Counted from the stretch's first letter, positions 41,555 through 53,038 are shown. The stretch is DNA of 64,000 bases from Aplectana chamaeleonis (GCA_029168955.1 JAPDOI010001152.1:62001-126000); one strand, 5' to 3'. The notes: generated by a model not told the origin, from the letters alone. Made by a program: numbers and translations.

Positions 41555-44150
41555 ATGAAACGGGTTCCGGATTGCCATCAGTAGCGAAAAGAAATTTGTA
41601 CTGTTTTTACTTCAACGCCCGATCGATAAGAAACAGGCTAGCATCATTGAACGCATTTCTTGAATCATCGTCCCCTGATGTAGTTGTAATTAGCGAAACT
41701 TGGCTAACTGAGGACGATCCGGACTCGTTTCTATCCTTGTGTGATACCTACGTTGTCTATATGTCTGATCGTTTGCCCGGTATGGCAGGTGTTGGGGTTG
41801 CCGTTATTGTGAATAGGTGTAATACGATAGCAGATTCTGTGCCCAGATCTTTCAGATTTTCATGTGAAACTATGCTCCTTGATTTTGTGTTTGAATGTGG
41901 GTCCTGTTTCCGCTTGATTGCAGTTTATCGAAGACCTGCAACGAGCCTCCAGGACTCTCTCGAATTGCTTGAGGTCATAGAGAATTGGTTAACAGTGCAA
42001 TGGCCGTCAATAGTTGTTGGTGACTTTAATTATGCGTTTTCATCAGGCTACTCCGGTACGCGTTTTAATGCTTCATTTGAACATTTCCTTGCCAGTTCTG
42101 GCCTATCATGTTTGAATTATGAGCCCGTTCATGGGCAAAATGTCCTGGATTTGCTCTTATGTAATGACCTGACATTGATTGCTGATTGGGAGGTTCAGCC
42201 GAACTTCTCAACAAGCGATCACTCTAGCCTTTGAATTTGCTCGTGAACCTGACACTCCCAAAAAGCCCGTAATTTCGATTTTCGCAGAGCTAATTGGGAC
42301 CAAGTAAATCTTTGGTTGTTAGGAACAGACTGGGATGCACTCTTTCGCACATGCCGGAACATGAACGAAATGTACGAGGCCTTTATTTCCTATGTCCAAC
42401 TTGTAATAGAGACGTGTGTTCCACTTCGGAAACACGGTCCTTCGACCAAGAACTTCCCACCGCATCTACAACGCCTGGCCGCTAAAAAGCATTTCCTCTG
42501 GCGTGACCGTTTCCAGCCAGGTGGACGCGCTGCTTTCAATAAGTGCGCTAGGGATCTTGAAAAGGAATGCACACGTCTTGCTAAAAACCGCGGGGCGACC
42601 CCCACTTTCCCCCACGATGTCTTCAGAAATTGTGCTCTATACCTATCAACCACGAAGTTGTAATGGGTGCCATAAAAAAGCTCAACGACAAAATTTCGCT
42701 TACTCCGGACTCCATACCCTCCTATTTTATCAAAAGGGCCGCTGAAGGGTTGTGTTACCCTCTCATATGCATCTTTAAACATAGTCTTGCTCTTGGAACT
42801 CTTCCGTACGCATGGAAAACCGCGATTGTAACCCCGCTTCTCAAGCAGGCACCAGCTGCTCAGGTCTCGAACTATCGGCCAATCAGTTTAACCTCGTCAG
42901 TATGTAAAGTCCTCGAAATCATTGTCAAAGATTGTGTTCTCTCCGATCTTGCGTCGAACGACCTCCTCAGCCCTGCCCAATATGGTTTTCTGCCTGGTAG
43001 ATCAACACTGTCCCAGTTGGTGTCCTCGTTCCACGACTGGTGTTCGGCTGTGAATGAGAACTGCCAAACTGATGTTGTGTACATCGACTATGCTAAAGCT
43101 TTTGACACAGTTAGTCATCCAAAGCTACTTCTGAAACTCGAAAGCTACGGTATTTCTGGTGGCACTTTAAAATGGTTGAGTTCCCTTCTGACACCTCGTG
43201 ACTTCACAGTCAAAATTGGCGACTTCTGTTCTCATCCTATCCAAATTGCCAGTGGTGTTCCTCAGGGTAGCGTTCTGGGTCCTTTGCTTTTCCTCATTTA
43301 TGTGAACGACAACTCTGATGAATTATCGAGCACATGCAAACTTTTCGCTGATGATCTCAAGATTTATCGCCCTCTTCGCAACCCCGCTATCGATTTCCAC
43401 GAGCTTCAGTGTGACCTGAACCGGCTTTCTGATTGGTCCAAGCTATGGCGGTTGAAGCTATCTGAGGAAAAATGCAGCTTATTTCACATCAATTCCCAAC
43501 ATGAAAGCTTTTTACGCCTGAATGATGTTGTGCTCCCCGTACGCGAGACTGTCAGTGATCTTGCTGTGCTTATCAGCACCGACCTGAAGTGGGAATCCCA
43601 CTGCAAAGAAATTTCCAAGAAAGCTTCTCGTGTGGCGAATTGCATCTTGAGATCTCTGCAACACCCATGTCTCGAACATTATAGGAAATCATATATTGTC
43701 TACTGCCGGCCGCTCTTGGAATACTGTACGCAGGTTTGGTCACCATCTTCTGTTGAGGACGATGAAGTCGTTGAAAACGTGCAAAGGCGGTACTCAAAAC
43801 GCGTTTTCGTCAAGGCATTCCCTATGCGAGAAGTGCCAGACTACATGAAAAGGCTTGAAATATTGGGAATCGAAACCTTACGATATCGAAGAACTGAGTT
43901 CGACTTACATTTATGTTACAAAATCGTTAAAGGTCTCTGCGACATCCCGCGTTCACCCGCCGCTGTACTCGCTCCCGCCAGCACGTTTTTCAGCTCGAAC
44001 GTAGATTCACATCGAAATCTAGTGTGCTGCATTCGTTTGCTTTTAGGGTCATCCCAATTTGGAACAAACTACCTCCGGAAATCGTTGATGCCAAAAGTTT
44101 CCAATTTTTAAAAACAGGCTGTCCCACTTCAATCTCAGGTCATTGCAAGG
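41551..44150 (+). pseudogene. CR1-type ORF2 (endonuclease and reverse transcriptase), frameshifted
   Basis: The endonuclease spans 41572-42234: FYFNARSIRNRLASLNAF, VVISETWL, AVYRRP, VVGDFNYAF, VLDLLLCND and TSDHSSL. Two compensating shifts near 42231 and 42285 precede NFDFRRANWDQVNLW. Another shift near 42630 leads into the reverse transcriptase (to 44111): VSNYRPISLTS, YGFLPGRSTLSQLV, YIDYAKAFDTVSHPK, GVPQGSVLGPLLFLIYVND and the catalytic LFADDLKIY. A last shift near 44020 brings in SFAFRVIPIWNKLPPEI. All catalytic motifs survive, and single-base indels are the only lesions. The copy is therefore young, or the indels are assembly errors. Start is in the frame overlapping the ORF1 stop; no good ATG is obvious. 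Confidence 0.8.
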
Positions 44151-44406
44151 GACAGATGGCCGCTCTTTCTGTTAGAGCTTTAAGTACAGGGTGCTCCGAT
44201 TGTACGAGTATTTCATTTTTTTATTCTTTTTTCTCGTTGTTCTGTTGGCTGCGTACTCAGGATCGCGTAATTAACCTCCCTCACATACATTCCGTATGTT
44301 TCTTTATTGAAAAATAAAGCTATTGAATGAATGGCTATGGACGAAGAAATGATGATGGCGAGCGGATTCTAGACTACGCTGGTAGCCACGACCTCATACT
44401 GGTGAA

Positions 44407-44690
44407 TACTATGCTTATCTGGGTCAAATTCCGGTCTGCAATTGTGTCTCGACACGCTTTGCGGCCGCACGCACCCGAGTCAGTCGGGTTTCCAGCGCCA
44501 AAGCCGACTTGGATATGGTTTTTTTATGCAGTTCTCTTACATTTTGTTTAGTTTCCAGTTTCGAAAATCCTGCTAGAGTCAACAGATCGGTGGCTGCGGC
44601 GCTGGAAACTCTTCCGACTCGTAAGCGCGCGGCCGCTAAGCGTGTCGAGACGCAATTGCGGACCGGAATTTGACCCAGATAAGCACAGTA
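44407..44690. mobile_element. Foldback MITE, family F copy 3, inside RTE
   Basis: 284 bp with ends TACTATGCTTATCTGGGTC and GACCCAGATAAGCACAGTA. Arms carry GACACGCTTTGCGGCCGCAC and its complement. RTE endonuclease sequence stops at LVNT before it and resumes with frameshifts after it. Confidence 0.83.
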
Positions 44691-46524
44691 CATGGTATAG
44701 AAAGCGGTGCTCTCAGCTAGCAACGTATCACAGTGGAACCGTTTCGTCGAAAATCGATTACTTCCTTGCGAGGAGCTAAGACCGCATGTTAGTTACTGAT
44801 GCCAAAGTGATTACTTATGAGGCGGTGGCTACTCAGCATCGTCCACTCATCTGCACGCTCCGCGTTAGCCCTCAGAAACAACAACGCGCAGACCTCGCAG
44901 GTAATGCAAGGATCAAGTGGTAGATTTTCAAGGACAAGGCACCCGAAGTAGCTGTTCGGATCTATGTACCGCAGATCACAAGCGTCGAAGAGAGCTGGGA
45001 GGAGCAAAGAGGAGCATAGTTCAAGCTACTCGCACAAGCCTGGACGGAGGTTCATCGAGAAGGAAGAGTGGTTATCGACTGGCAAAGTAAAGGCGTGTGT
45101 ACGAAGGAAGAAGGCTCTTCACCACGCTTTTCTCAAAGAGAAAACCCCGGCCAACTGGAAAGATTATAAAGTCGCGAAAAGTGCGGCTGAGAAGGCAGTA
45201 GCGAGAACGAGAGGTCAACGATACGAAGCTCTATATCGCAAGCTTGACACGAGAGAGGGCGAGCGCGATCTCTACCGGCTCGTCAGGTCACGAAACCGAA
45301 AGACGGAGGATATAGAGAAGTTTGTTGGGATAAACGATGGACATGGGCGGCTGCTATCAAATGCTGAGCAGGCGAAGGAAAGGTGGCGGCAGTACTTCGA
45401 AGCCGTATCGACAGAAGAGTTACCGCATCCCTCGTTACCTCGTGCTCTTCCCGTTTATATGGCGTTGTCGCCTATCACAGCAAACGAAGTAGCAGAGGCT
45501 TTGAAAGCGATGAAGAATGGCGAAGCTACCGGACCGGATGATTTTGCCGCGGAGTTATGGAAGAGTCGAAATTGGAACCCAACTGCCTGGCTTGCATTGT
45601 TATTCAACCGCATTGTGACTGAGCGCAAGGTTCCTTCAGACTGGAAGTCAAACACCACAGTCTCGATTTTCAAGAAGAAAGGGAGTCCTGCTGACTGTTG
45701 CAAATACCGGCCCATCCGACTTCTTAGCCATATAATGACGATTTTCGAGAGGATTCTGGATAGAACAATACGTGATGTCGTTGAGCTGAGCGGAAATCAA
45801 TGTGGTTTTGTCAGGAACTGCGGCACCGTCGACGCTATCCATGCGACCCGACTTCTTGTGGAAAAGCATGGTGCGAGATCTTGAGAAAGCGTTCGACAGA
45901 GTCCCTCACGAAGTAATATGGTATGCCGAGATGTCCCCGAAAAATTGATCGATTGGGTGCAGCTTTTGTACGTGGACACGTCAAGTTGAATACCACCGCG
46001 GCAGGAACATCGAGGCCTTTTCGAATCATTTTTGGAGTTCATCAAGGCTCCATCCTCTCCCCTCTGCTCTTCATCATCGTCATGGATGTCATCACACGAG
46101 ATCTGCAGCGTTCATCACCTCGGACACTTTTGTACGCTGACGACGTGGTGCTCGCCTCAGACATGAAAGGAAATCTCTAAGCACAAGTTCAAGCTTGGCA
46201 CGACAGACTGGCAGCATTCGGATTCCAACTCAATAAGAAGAAAACCGAATACATGACAAATGCGAGTTGTGACGAATCCATCCAAGTCGACAAATCAGAC
46301 TTGCCATAAGCGCATACGTTTCGATATCTTGGATCAACGCTTAGCGATGATGGAACGCTGATGGCTGAAGTCGACGCACGCATCAGTGCTGGTTGGTTGA
46401 AGTGGCGTACCGCGAGTGGAGTGCTCTGTGATAAAAAGGTTTGCGACAGGCTCAAGTCAAAGATTTATCGTTCGGTTGTGAGGCCCGTTGCACTGTATGG
46501 CACAGTGTTATCCAATGACATTTC

Positions 46525-46985
46525 TACGGCGTCCGAGGCACTTTCACTTAGGTACCGCACATTTTATACGGCGAACGGCGCAGATCCATTTGTGTTGCAC
46601 ACACTCTCTACGGCGTTCTACGCACAACCATTTGGGTCCCGCTCACTTTTTACGGCGTCCGACGCACTCTTATCTGGTTCCCACATTTTTTTCTGCAGCG
46701 TCCGGCGCACTCTCGTTTGGGTCCCACACACTCTCTACGGCGTTTTACGCACTCGCACTGGGGTTCCGTACACCTTCTACGACGCCATGCGCACACCCAT
46801 TCGGGTCCCGTGCACTTTCTATAGCGTCCTGCGCACTTCCACTTGGGCACCGCACAGTTTCCACGGCGCCCGACGCACTTTCGTTTGGGTCCCAAACACT
46901 TTCTACTGCGTACTGTGCACACACATTTGGGTACCGCACACTTTCTACGGCGTTCTGAGGTGCACTTCTGAGTCACACCGTGCGG
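46525..46985 (+). repeat. Minisatellite of the 42-bp family, array 1
   Basis: About eleven diverged units of the type CACTTTCTACGGCGTTC plus GCACTC.C.TTGGGTCCC. It starts exactly where RTE coding sequence stops. Unit layout matches the array at 61930-64000. Open frames on both strands come from the 42-bp (14-codon) period. Confidence 0.8.
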
Positions 46986-47299
46986 CGTTCTAAAAAATAC
47001 TTCCAAGATCCCGCCGTATTGATTGAAGCGTTGTCCCGTCCCAGGAAGGGCATAAATCCCGAGCGAAAGCCTATCAGTAACGGTGTTTATTTCACTAGTT
47101 CATTTTTACGAATGAGTAAACGTGGGATGGTTCATAATAACATGTTATCAGCTGCGTGGGCGGTCCTACGAACAGAATTGCGTGGTTCATAAACTGTGTA
47201 TTGAAGCAGATGCTAAACTTCATTACAGCGCATCTCCCCAAACACCCAGTGTTTTCTTCACGACAATTTGCGCAGCGCACAACTAAATAATTCCTGTAT

Positions 47300-48593
47300 T
47301 TATGGAATCGTTCGATGTAACTGCGTTGTACACACAGAAATGTCAGCTTAATGAGCACGCAATGCAAGGCAATTTTTGAACTACACACAACACCATAGAA
47401 GTTCAGTCTACACGTACGGACTATCCATCGGCATTGCAACTGATGTCCCACTCATAAAGAGAGTTTCAGCTGCAATGTTTTTTAGATGTGGGTGTGGCCG
47501 CTATTTCCAAGCAGATCAGAGGGCTGGCAACGTGAGACATCGCCTTGCGCCCACTGCTTGCTATCGCCTATATGGGAAAAATCAGACTTCCGGTTCTGGC
47601 CCGCCTTCCGCATGCTTTTGTTGCAGGTATATAGATGACTGTTTCGTCGTCTGTACCACACACCTGGAAGAGATGGATCATTGCTTTGACATTCTGAACT
47701 CTCGTGCAGAAAGCATAAAGTTCACCAGGGAGAAATCTGTCGAAGATTGGCCTTTTTTGAATGTTCAAGTCCATTTGCGTGACGGAGGATGTGCTACAAA
47801 GTGGTACCTCAACCCCAACAATAAAAACATAATCGTCCATTTCCGGTCAGCCCATCCATATCAATGAAAGAGAGCTGTAATAGCGAATATGTTCCGAACA
47901 GCCAGTAATGTATGTAGCGGAGAAGAGGAAAGAACGGAATCTATCCGAAGGGCTCGAGATATAGCCGATCTGAACGGATACTCCAGCGAATTTGGTTGGC
48001 GCAGGTCAAGAAACACAACGTTGCGCAATGTAGCTCAGAGTAGCTCAATTGAACAGAAAATTCCCTTCAAAGTACCGTTCATATCCGATCAACTGAGCAT
48101 TTCAATCAGGAAATGTTTAAGGAAGACGGGACTGGAAAACTCAGTGATTCTGGTCGATATCCCTCCTAACAACCTTAAAAGGCGTCTCGTCCGAAACCGC
48201 ATTTATGACCGCATATGTACAACTGCCAGTTGTGTGATTTGCCCGGCTGGCAAGGACGGGGATTGCACCATGTGCGGTGTGGTCAATATGATTTCTTGTG
48301 AGCTGTGCAGCGAAAAATACATCGGGGAAACGTCGCGGCCACTCCATGGCGGGATCAAAGAACACTTGGACGGCAAAGAAAGTAGTCAACAGTGCTTGGG
48401 GCGCATCGGGTCATGGCCCATTTTGGTGAGCTTTGATATCAAGGTCGAGATAATGGCTCGGGAGACTGATACCGCAGCGCGAAAAACATAAGAGGCATTT
48501 TTCATTCAAGCTTATGACCCGCAGATTAATCGGAAGGGAGAAGGTCTGCATATAGCGCGGGAACTCAGGCCATACGTAAGACTAGCCTTCTAA
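47300..48593 (+). pseudogene. Penelope-like reverse transcriptase with C-terminal GIY-YIG domain, broken
   Basis: Reverse transcriptase motif A reads MESFDVTALYT (about 47300-47335). Near 47510-47570, with a frameshift, come QIRGLA and RLAP-like sequence. The catalytic box is CRYIDDCFVV (about 47621-47650), then FLNVQVHLRDG. The linker from 47868 includes IRRARDIADLNGYSSEF. The GIY-YIG domain follows at about 48265-48593: GVVNMISC, EKYIGETSR, IKEHLDG and DPQINRKGEG. Compared with copy 1 the GIY tyrosine is Asn and the conserved Arg is Gly. Stops at about 47865 and 48490, plus frameshifts, make it a pseudogene. Penelope-like elements use this enzyme pair for target-primed retrotransposition. 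Confidence 0.8.
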
Positions 48594-48934
48594 CATTACA
48601 ATTGGTGGTCTACAGCGTTCTTAAAGCCTCTCCTCCTCATTCTGAGTCAGTCGAAGTAAGGCTTATGGGGCGTATCATGTCGAAGTCTCCTATCACTGTT
48701 GTGTTTTTCCATGAACAACCGCTCCGCTGCTTGTTCTGCACGGACTTAATTAAATGAGCGATACGGCTATACTATCGACTTACCGCGCTGTTTTGTTTAC
48801 TAGCGAGTTCCTGGCTGGGTGAGGTTCATCTGCCCTCCTCTCTCACACCCACGCGGGGGAAATTTGGGTTCTCGAATCGGTAAGTTTAATACGACGTTTG
48901 ATCGAGTAAGCGCAAATCTTATTCGATCCTTTCA

Positions 48935-48970
48935 GGCTCTGAAGAAGGAGGTTTCTCCGAAACGCCGGCC
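48935..48970 (+). ncRNA. Hammerhead-like motif of Penelope copy 2
   Basis: Order: GGCT, C-free core CTGAAGA (a match to CUGANGA), A, stem II GGAG-GTTT-CTCC, GAAACGCC, GGCC. Stem II differs in sequence from copy 1 yet still pairs. Stem I pairs GGCT with GGCC using one G-T wobble. The nucleotide at the U16.1 position is C, which would weaken cleavage. Confidence 0.5.
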
Positions 48971-49119
48971 ATAAAGAAGATTTATCAACCTCGTGTCGAC
49001 TAAAACATCACAAGACAACTATATATAATAACATGTTTCCGTGTTTTTATCTTTCTTGAAACTCAATTTTGAGGTTCCTCGAAAATTGAGCTAACAACTT
49101 CAAAATTTGACAGGAACTA

Positions 49120-49420
49120 GGTGCATTCATAACCAACTTCCTGGCCAGAAATGAGCTTTCTAGCTCCACGATAAGTGTTCCAACAAGATCGTGTACGCCA
49201 ACTGAAAAAAAGGAGATGAACACTTTTTTTCGACCAAAATCACGTGGTTTTGAGAATTTTTCTCGAATCTCAGGTAACCATTCCGGACCATTTTTTTGAC
49301 AGTTATTCAGATTTCTAATGTGTATTGAATGCAGGCAGAACGGTCCTTGTATCTACGTTTACTCTGGACCCTGATACTGAGATCAAGGGGTTGCGCGATG
49401 GCGAATCAAAGCCAAGTTTC
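49120..49420 (+). repeat. Dispersed repeat V, copy 1
   Basis: Shares order and wording with 50622-50888, including AAAATGAGCT-like starts, CCAACAAGATCGTGTACGCC against CCAACAAGATCCTGTGCGCC, and AAGGGGTTGCGCGATGG against AAAGGGATTGCGCGTGG. Both copies are in direct orientation. Confidence 0.6.
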
Positions 49421-49957
49421 TGAAAATTTAGCGTCCTGGCAAAAGTAACGATTTGGTAATGCCATTTATAAATCAAAAAAAAAGTTCAAAAATATCTTGA
49501 AATTTCTCTAAAAATTATTTCACGTAAAATAGGCTGGAAGAACAGAAAAGCTAGGAAATGAAGTGAAACAACCAAAAATACGATATTGGTCGATCATTCC
49601 ACAAGCTTCTCCGTTAAACTTATTAAAACGAAATCAAGCACGATATGGAATGGAGCGTCGCGTTCACCCAGCTTGACCTATACTGACTCCCTTATTACAG
49701 TATTCGAAAATAGCTAAATGTTTCCGTTGGGCGCTTGATTTTGTTTTGATAAGTTTAACGGAGAAGTTTGTGGAATGATCGACCAGCAAATCGTATTTTT
49801 AGTTATTTCACTTCATTTCCTAGCTTTTCTATTTCTCCAGGCTATTTTATGCTTATTAATTTTTAAAGAAATTTCAAGATATTTTTTGAATTTTTTTTGA
49901 CTTATAAATGGCATTACCAAATCGTTACTTTTGCCAGGACGCTAAATTTTCAGAATT
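49421..49957. mobile_element. Palindromic element U
   Basis: Two arms of about 235 bp (49421-49655 and 49725-49957) are inverted copies with few differences. The outer ends read CTGAAAATTTAGCGTCCTGG and CCAGGACGCTAAATTTTCAG, and the inner ends ACTTATTAAAACGAAATCAAG against CTTGATTTTGTTTTGATAAG, less one base. The loop is about 70 bp. Non-coding. Confidence 0.78.
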
Positions 49958-50621
49958 TTCACATATTTTCCCCGAAGGTTCCCTTTCTGACTTCAACTTT
50001 GCTCCACGATTTCCATTTTGGAATGATGAAACATCTGACAGACGATATTGTCGTGTGAGTGCAATTTTTGAAACTTATGACCCAAAGCCATAAAAATGCC
50101 ACTCATCGTCGCATTTCGAGCAACATGTGAGAACTCGATATCATTGATCATTAGCATTTGATCTTGCATGATGAGAAGAATTTCCCGAACAAGTGATTTA
50201 GAGCCAACAACAATCAATAATCATTGCACCATTTTGTGAAACAGGCGAAAAAATCAATACTATTGATTGGTATTTATCGATAATGACTGATGAGCAAAAT
50301 TTCCCAACCAAGGAAACCGGTCTCATCAGCAGTCACCACTCCTCGCCGCATTTCGTGCAAAAGCGAAAATCGTCAATGCTCATTATCGATCGATGACGTG
50401 TCATGAGTCCGAATTCTGACAAGTTCAGTGGTCACCTTCAACGACTTGTGTTGATTCACTGCAGATCCAACCACACACCCTCTCTCTCTCCACAGCCGTA
50501 GCAAGAAAGCAGTTTTCGTTCTCCACGGCTAATTTAGTATGTAAACCCACGATTTTTAGGCACCCTTTAAAGTAAAGGTATCAAGTTTAAATTGGAATAG
50601 CAGCGACCTGCATCCATTTCC
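49958..50621. other. No gene recognised
   Basis: ATCATTGATCATT-like words recur at 50130-50400, but no clear element or gene emerges. Confidence 0.35.
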
Positions 50622-50888
50622 AGCCTCCTGTTCAAAAATGAGCTCCCTACCTAAAATTAGGTGTACCAACAAGATCCTGTGCGCCGTCTGAAAAAAAAGG
50701 AGGTTAACAACAAAAACGCGCGGTTTTTCACTTTTTACTCGAAAACCAGAAAACCGTTCCAAATCATTTTTGGGGGTTATTACCAACTTTTTGCGCTCTT
50801 CTCAATGCAATTCGGCCCTCATTTCTACGTTCATTCTACACTGAGATTTCGAAAAAGGGATTGCGCGTGGGGACGATTCAAAACCAAA
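50622..50888 (+). repeat. Dispersed repeat V, copy 2
   Basis: Direct relative of 49120-49420. It stops at CCAAATCTGGGG where element G begins. Confidence 0.6.
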
Positions 50889-51379
50889 TCTGGGGTGGTA
50901 ATAAATGGGTAGATAACCGCGAGTTAACTCGCGATATCTCGCGGTTAACTGCAGCTGACCGCGAGCTTTTTACTTGACGATTTTTAGGAGATGCGCCAGA
51001 CATTTCTGAAACTAATCACACGCATGGCACTGTATGAGCTACTAGATACGCATTGTAAAAAAAAATTCAAAAAAATGGTCCGTTATGCCTTTTTTTGGGG
51101 AAAAATTAGTGATTTAGAAATTTTTTCTTAAGCTTTTTTGAACTTTTTTCAGCTCATGGTTTTTAAGCTCATGGTAAGTGTCCTCCAATGGACTTTTTCG
51201 GAAGCTATCCATCTCTTTCTTCATTCACACACTATTTCCATTTTCTCTGTCAGCTCCCGTTTGGTTGCAGTTTTGCGCGGACTTAACGCGAGATCACATG
51301 CGATAACGCGTATTCCTTACGCTTACGCTTGCTGAAGAGTTCGCAAGTCGTCGGGAAAGGGGTGCAGGGCTTTGATGAT

Positions 51380-51735
51380 TTGGTGCAGTACCACAGTGTG
51401 AGTGTGCAGGATGTGTGCAGGACCTCCTGGGGTTGTGCAGGATTCCACTGGGGTGTTCAGGATGTGTGCATGACCCCATCGGGAGTGTGCAGGATGTGTG
51501 CAGGACCCCACCAGGGGTGTGCAGGACATAGTGGGAGTATGCAGGATGTGTGCAGGACCCCATTGGGAGTGTGCAGGGTGTGTGCAGGACCTCACTGAGG
51601 GTATGCAGGACCCTAGTGGGAGTGTGCAGGATGTGTGCACACTCCACTGAGGGTTTGCAGGACCCGAGTGGAAGTGTGCAGAATGTGTTCAGGACCCTAG
51701 TGAGAGTGTGCATGACCCCAGTGGGAATGTGCAGG
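51380..51735 (-). repeat. Minisatellite of the 42-bp family, array 2 (inverted)
   Basis: Units such as GTGTGCAGGATGTGTGCAGG and ACCCCA.TGGGAGTGTGCAGG, the reverse complement of those in array 3. Period about 42 bp with half-units of about 21 bp. Confidence 0.82.
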
Positions 51736-52044
51736 ATTGCATTATCATCACGTTATCTTCGGAGCAGGGCGGTCGTTTCTTCGATTTCACCATTGTATTT
51801 TCTCGAAAACAAACGCTCGGCTTTTATGATAAAGCTATCATAGCAGCCCCCATCCAGAACTTGGCGATACACAAAAAATATACTCATATCAATCATTGCA
51901 TGTGTCTTTCAGACACAGACATCATTTCATTTTTTGATAATAAAATGCATGATGTTGGTCACTAACGTTTTTCGCATTGCGAGTGTGAGATTGTCCTCCT
52001 CCGCTTTTGATTTTCTGCCGGACTCTAACACGTTGCTGCTTTTA

Positions 52045-52137
52045 CTGCATACAATAACGCATTCGTTATCATGTTTTGTTCAAGAGTTGTTACGGTACCC
52101 CTTAATCCACTGATCGGTAAGAGCGTGCTTGTAAGAA
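52045..52137. repeat. Family L right-end fragment
   Basis: TTATCATGTTTTGTTCAAGA, GTTACGGTACCCC and GATCGGTAAGAGCGTGCTTG match the right part of L1 (14960-15032) with changes. The left part is missing. Confidence 0.55.
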
Positions 52138-52327
52138 TGAATGATACCGCTTTCGGAAATCGAAGTGTTTACTTGGAGTTTCCATGATAACACTGACTGA
52201 TAACGTTATGAGGCATATTATATCAGCACAGATTTTCATTTTCATGGATGAATCATTTCATTTTCTCAAGTACCCCCCCCCTCCCAACTAGTTCAGCACC
52301 CACATATCTGCCATTCCTACTATAAGT

Positions 52328-52866
52328 ACTGCACACATGCACATGACCCCCTGCACACTCCCAGTGGAGTACTACGCACATTTCACGACGTCTTGCTTAG
52401 CCCCACTCGGGTCCTGCACACTTTCTGTGATGTCCTGCGCACGCCCACTCGGGTCCTGCACACTTTCTCTGATGTCCTGCACACGCCCACTCGGGTCCTG
52501 CACACCCCCCAGTGGGGTCCTGCACACATCCTGCATACCCCCTACTGGGGTCCTGCATATTTCCTGCACACTCTCACTGGGGTCCTGCACACATCCTGCA
52601 CACTCCCCACTGGGGTCCTACAAAAAACCTGCACACTTTCACTGGGGTCCTGCACATCCCCAGTGGGATCCTGCACACATCCTGCACACTCCCAATGGGG
52701 TCCTGCACACCCCCAATTGGATCCTGCACGCATCCTGCACGCCCCCAGTGGGGTCCTGCAAACATCCTGCACACTCCCAATGGGGTCCTGCACACTTTCT
52801 ATGATGTCCTGCTCACGCCCATTCGGGTCCTGCACACTTTCTACCGCGTCCTGATCACTTTTTCTC
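52328..52866 (+). repeat. Minisatellite of the 42-bp family, array 3
   Basis: Tandem units of GCACACTCCCACTGGGGTCCT and CTGCACACTTTCTCTGATGTC types, about 42 bp per pair. The first part alternates the two half-units. The middle uses mostly the first one. Confidence 0.85.
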
Positions 52867-53038
52867 CAAGTATAAAGATTGGTAAGCTCGCACAAACCTG
52901 GCGGTTAACTCGCGTAAAGTTGGTGGTTAACTCGCGGTTCAAAGGTGATGGTTAACCGGCGTTGAAAATGCATTTACTACCACCCCTGGTGCCTCTGGTG
53001 TCTGGTGAGCGCTTCGCGCTTACCACAATTTCACGACA

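Larger units (their letters stand above)
40781..44335 (+). mobile_element. CR1/Jockey-type non-LTR retrotransposon, nearly complete, SL1 at 5' end
   Basis: A 3.55-kb element inserted in the RTE endonuclease. Order: SL1, short leader, ORF1, ORF2 with endonuclease and reverse transcriptase, AATAAA at about 44312, and a short TTGAATGAATG tail. The insertion splits RTE codons F-G / Y-G. At most GGC is repeated at the two edges, so any target duplication is very short. It must be younger than the RTE. Confidence 0.85.
39972..46524 (+). mobile_element. RTE-type non-LTR retrotransposon, split by two insertions
   Basis: One RTE copy in three pieces. 39972-40777 has the 5' region and the N-terminal endonuclease. 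44336-44406 continues the endonuclease. 44691-46524 has the rest of the endonuclease and the reverse transcriptase. The gaps are a CR1-type element (about 40778-44335) and MITE F3 (44407-44690). Protein order runs on across both gaps. At the 3' end it breaks off into the 42-bp minisatellite. Confidence 0.85.
40318..46524 (+). pseudogene. RTE endonuclease/reverse transcriptase pseudogene
   Basis: The apurinic-type endonuclease begins LNVRAMTGRAAEVAAALRER and CAVQETR (about 40324-40415). After the CR1 insertion it continues GYGRRNDDGERILDYAGSHD (44336-44395), then after MITE F3 DAKVITYEAVATQHRPLICT. The reverse transcriptase follows: a long open part at 44964-45884 (GPDDFAAELWK, YRPIRLLSH), DLEKAFDRVPHEVIW at about 45875-45920, GVHQGSILSPLLFIIVMDV, and the catalytic LLYADDVVLAS at about 46130-46160. 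Several stops (for example at 40411 and 46180) and frameshifts near 45880 and 45930 mark it as dead. RTE elements normally copy themselves by target-primed reverse transcription. Confidence 0.83.
47040..49000 (+). mobile_element. Penelope-like retroelement, degraded copy 2
   Basis: Contains a broken reverse transcriptase and GIY-YIG region (47300-48593), a 3' UTR and a hammerhead-like motif near the 3' end. The 3' UTR end AGGCTCTGAAGAAGGAGG parallels AGGCTCCGACGAAGGCG of copy 1. The 5' limit is unclear and lies somewhere after the minisatellite. Confidence 0.75.
50889..52996. mobile_element. Inverted-terminal element (G) holding two opposed minisatellites
   Basis: The left end CTGGGGTGGTAATAAATG mirrors the right end CATTTACTACCACCCCTGG. 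Inside both ends lie repeats of CGCGAGTTAAC or its complement (50910-50960, 52900-52955). Array 2 (51380-51735) and array 3 (52328-52866) of the 42-bp family face each other within it. The middle holds an L-type end (52045-52137) and a repeat like that at 38310. No target duplication is clear. Confidence 0.55.
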
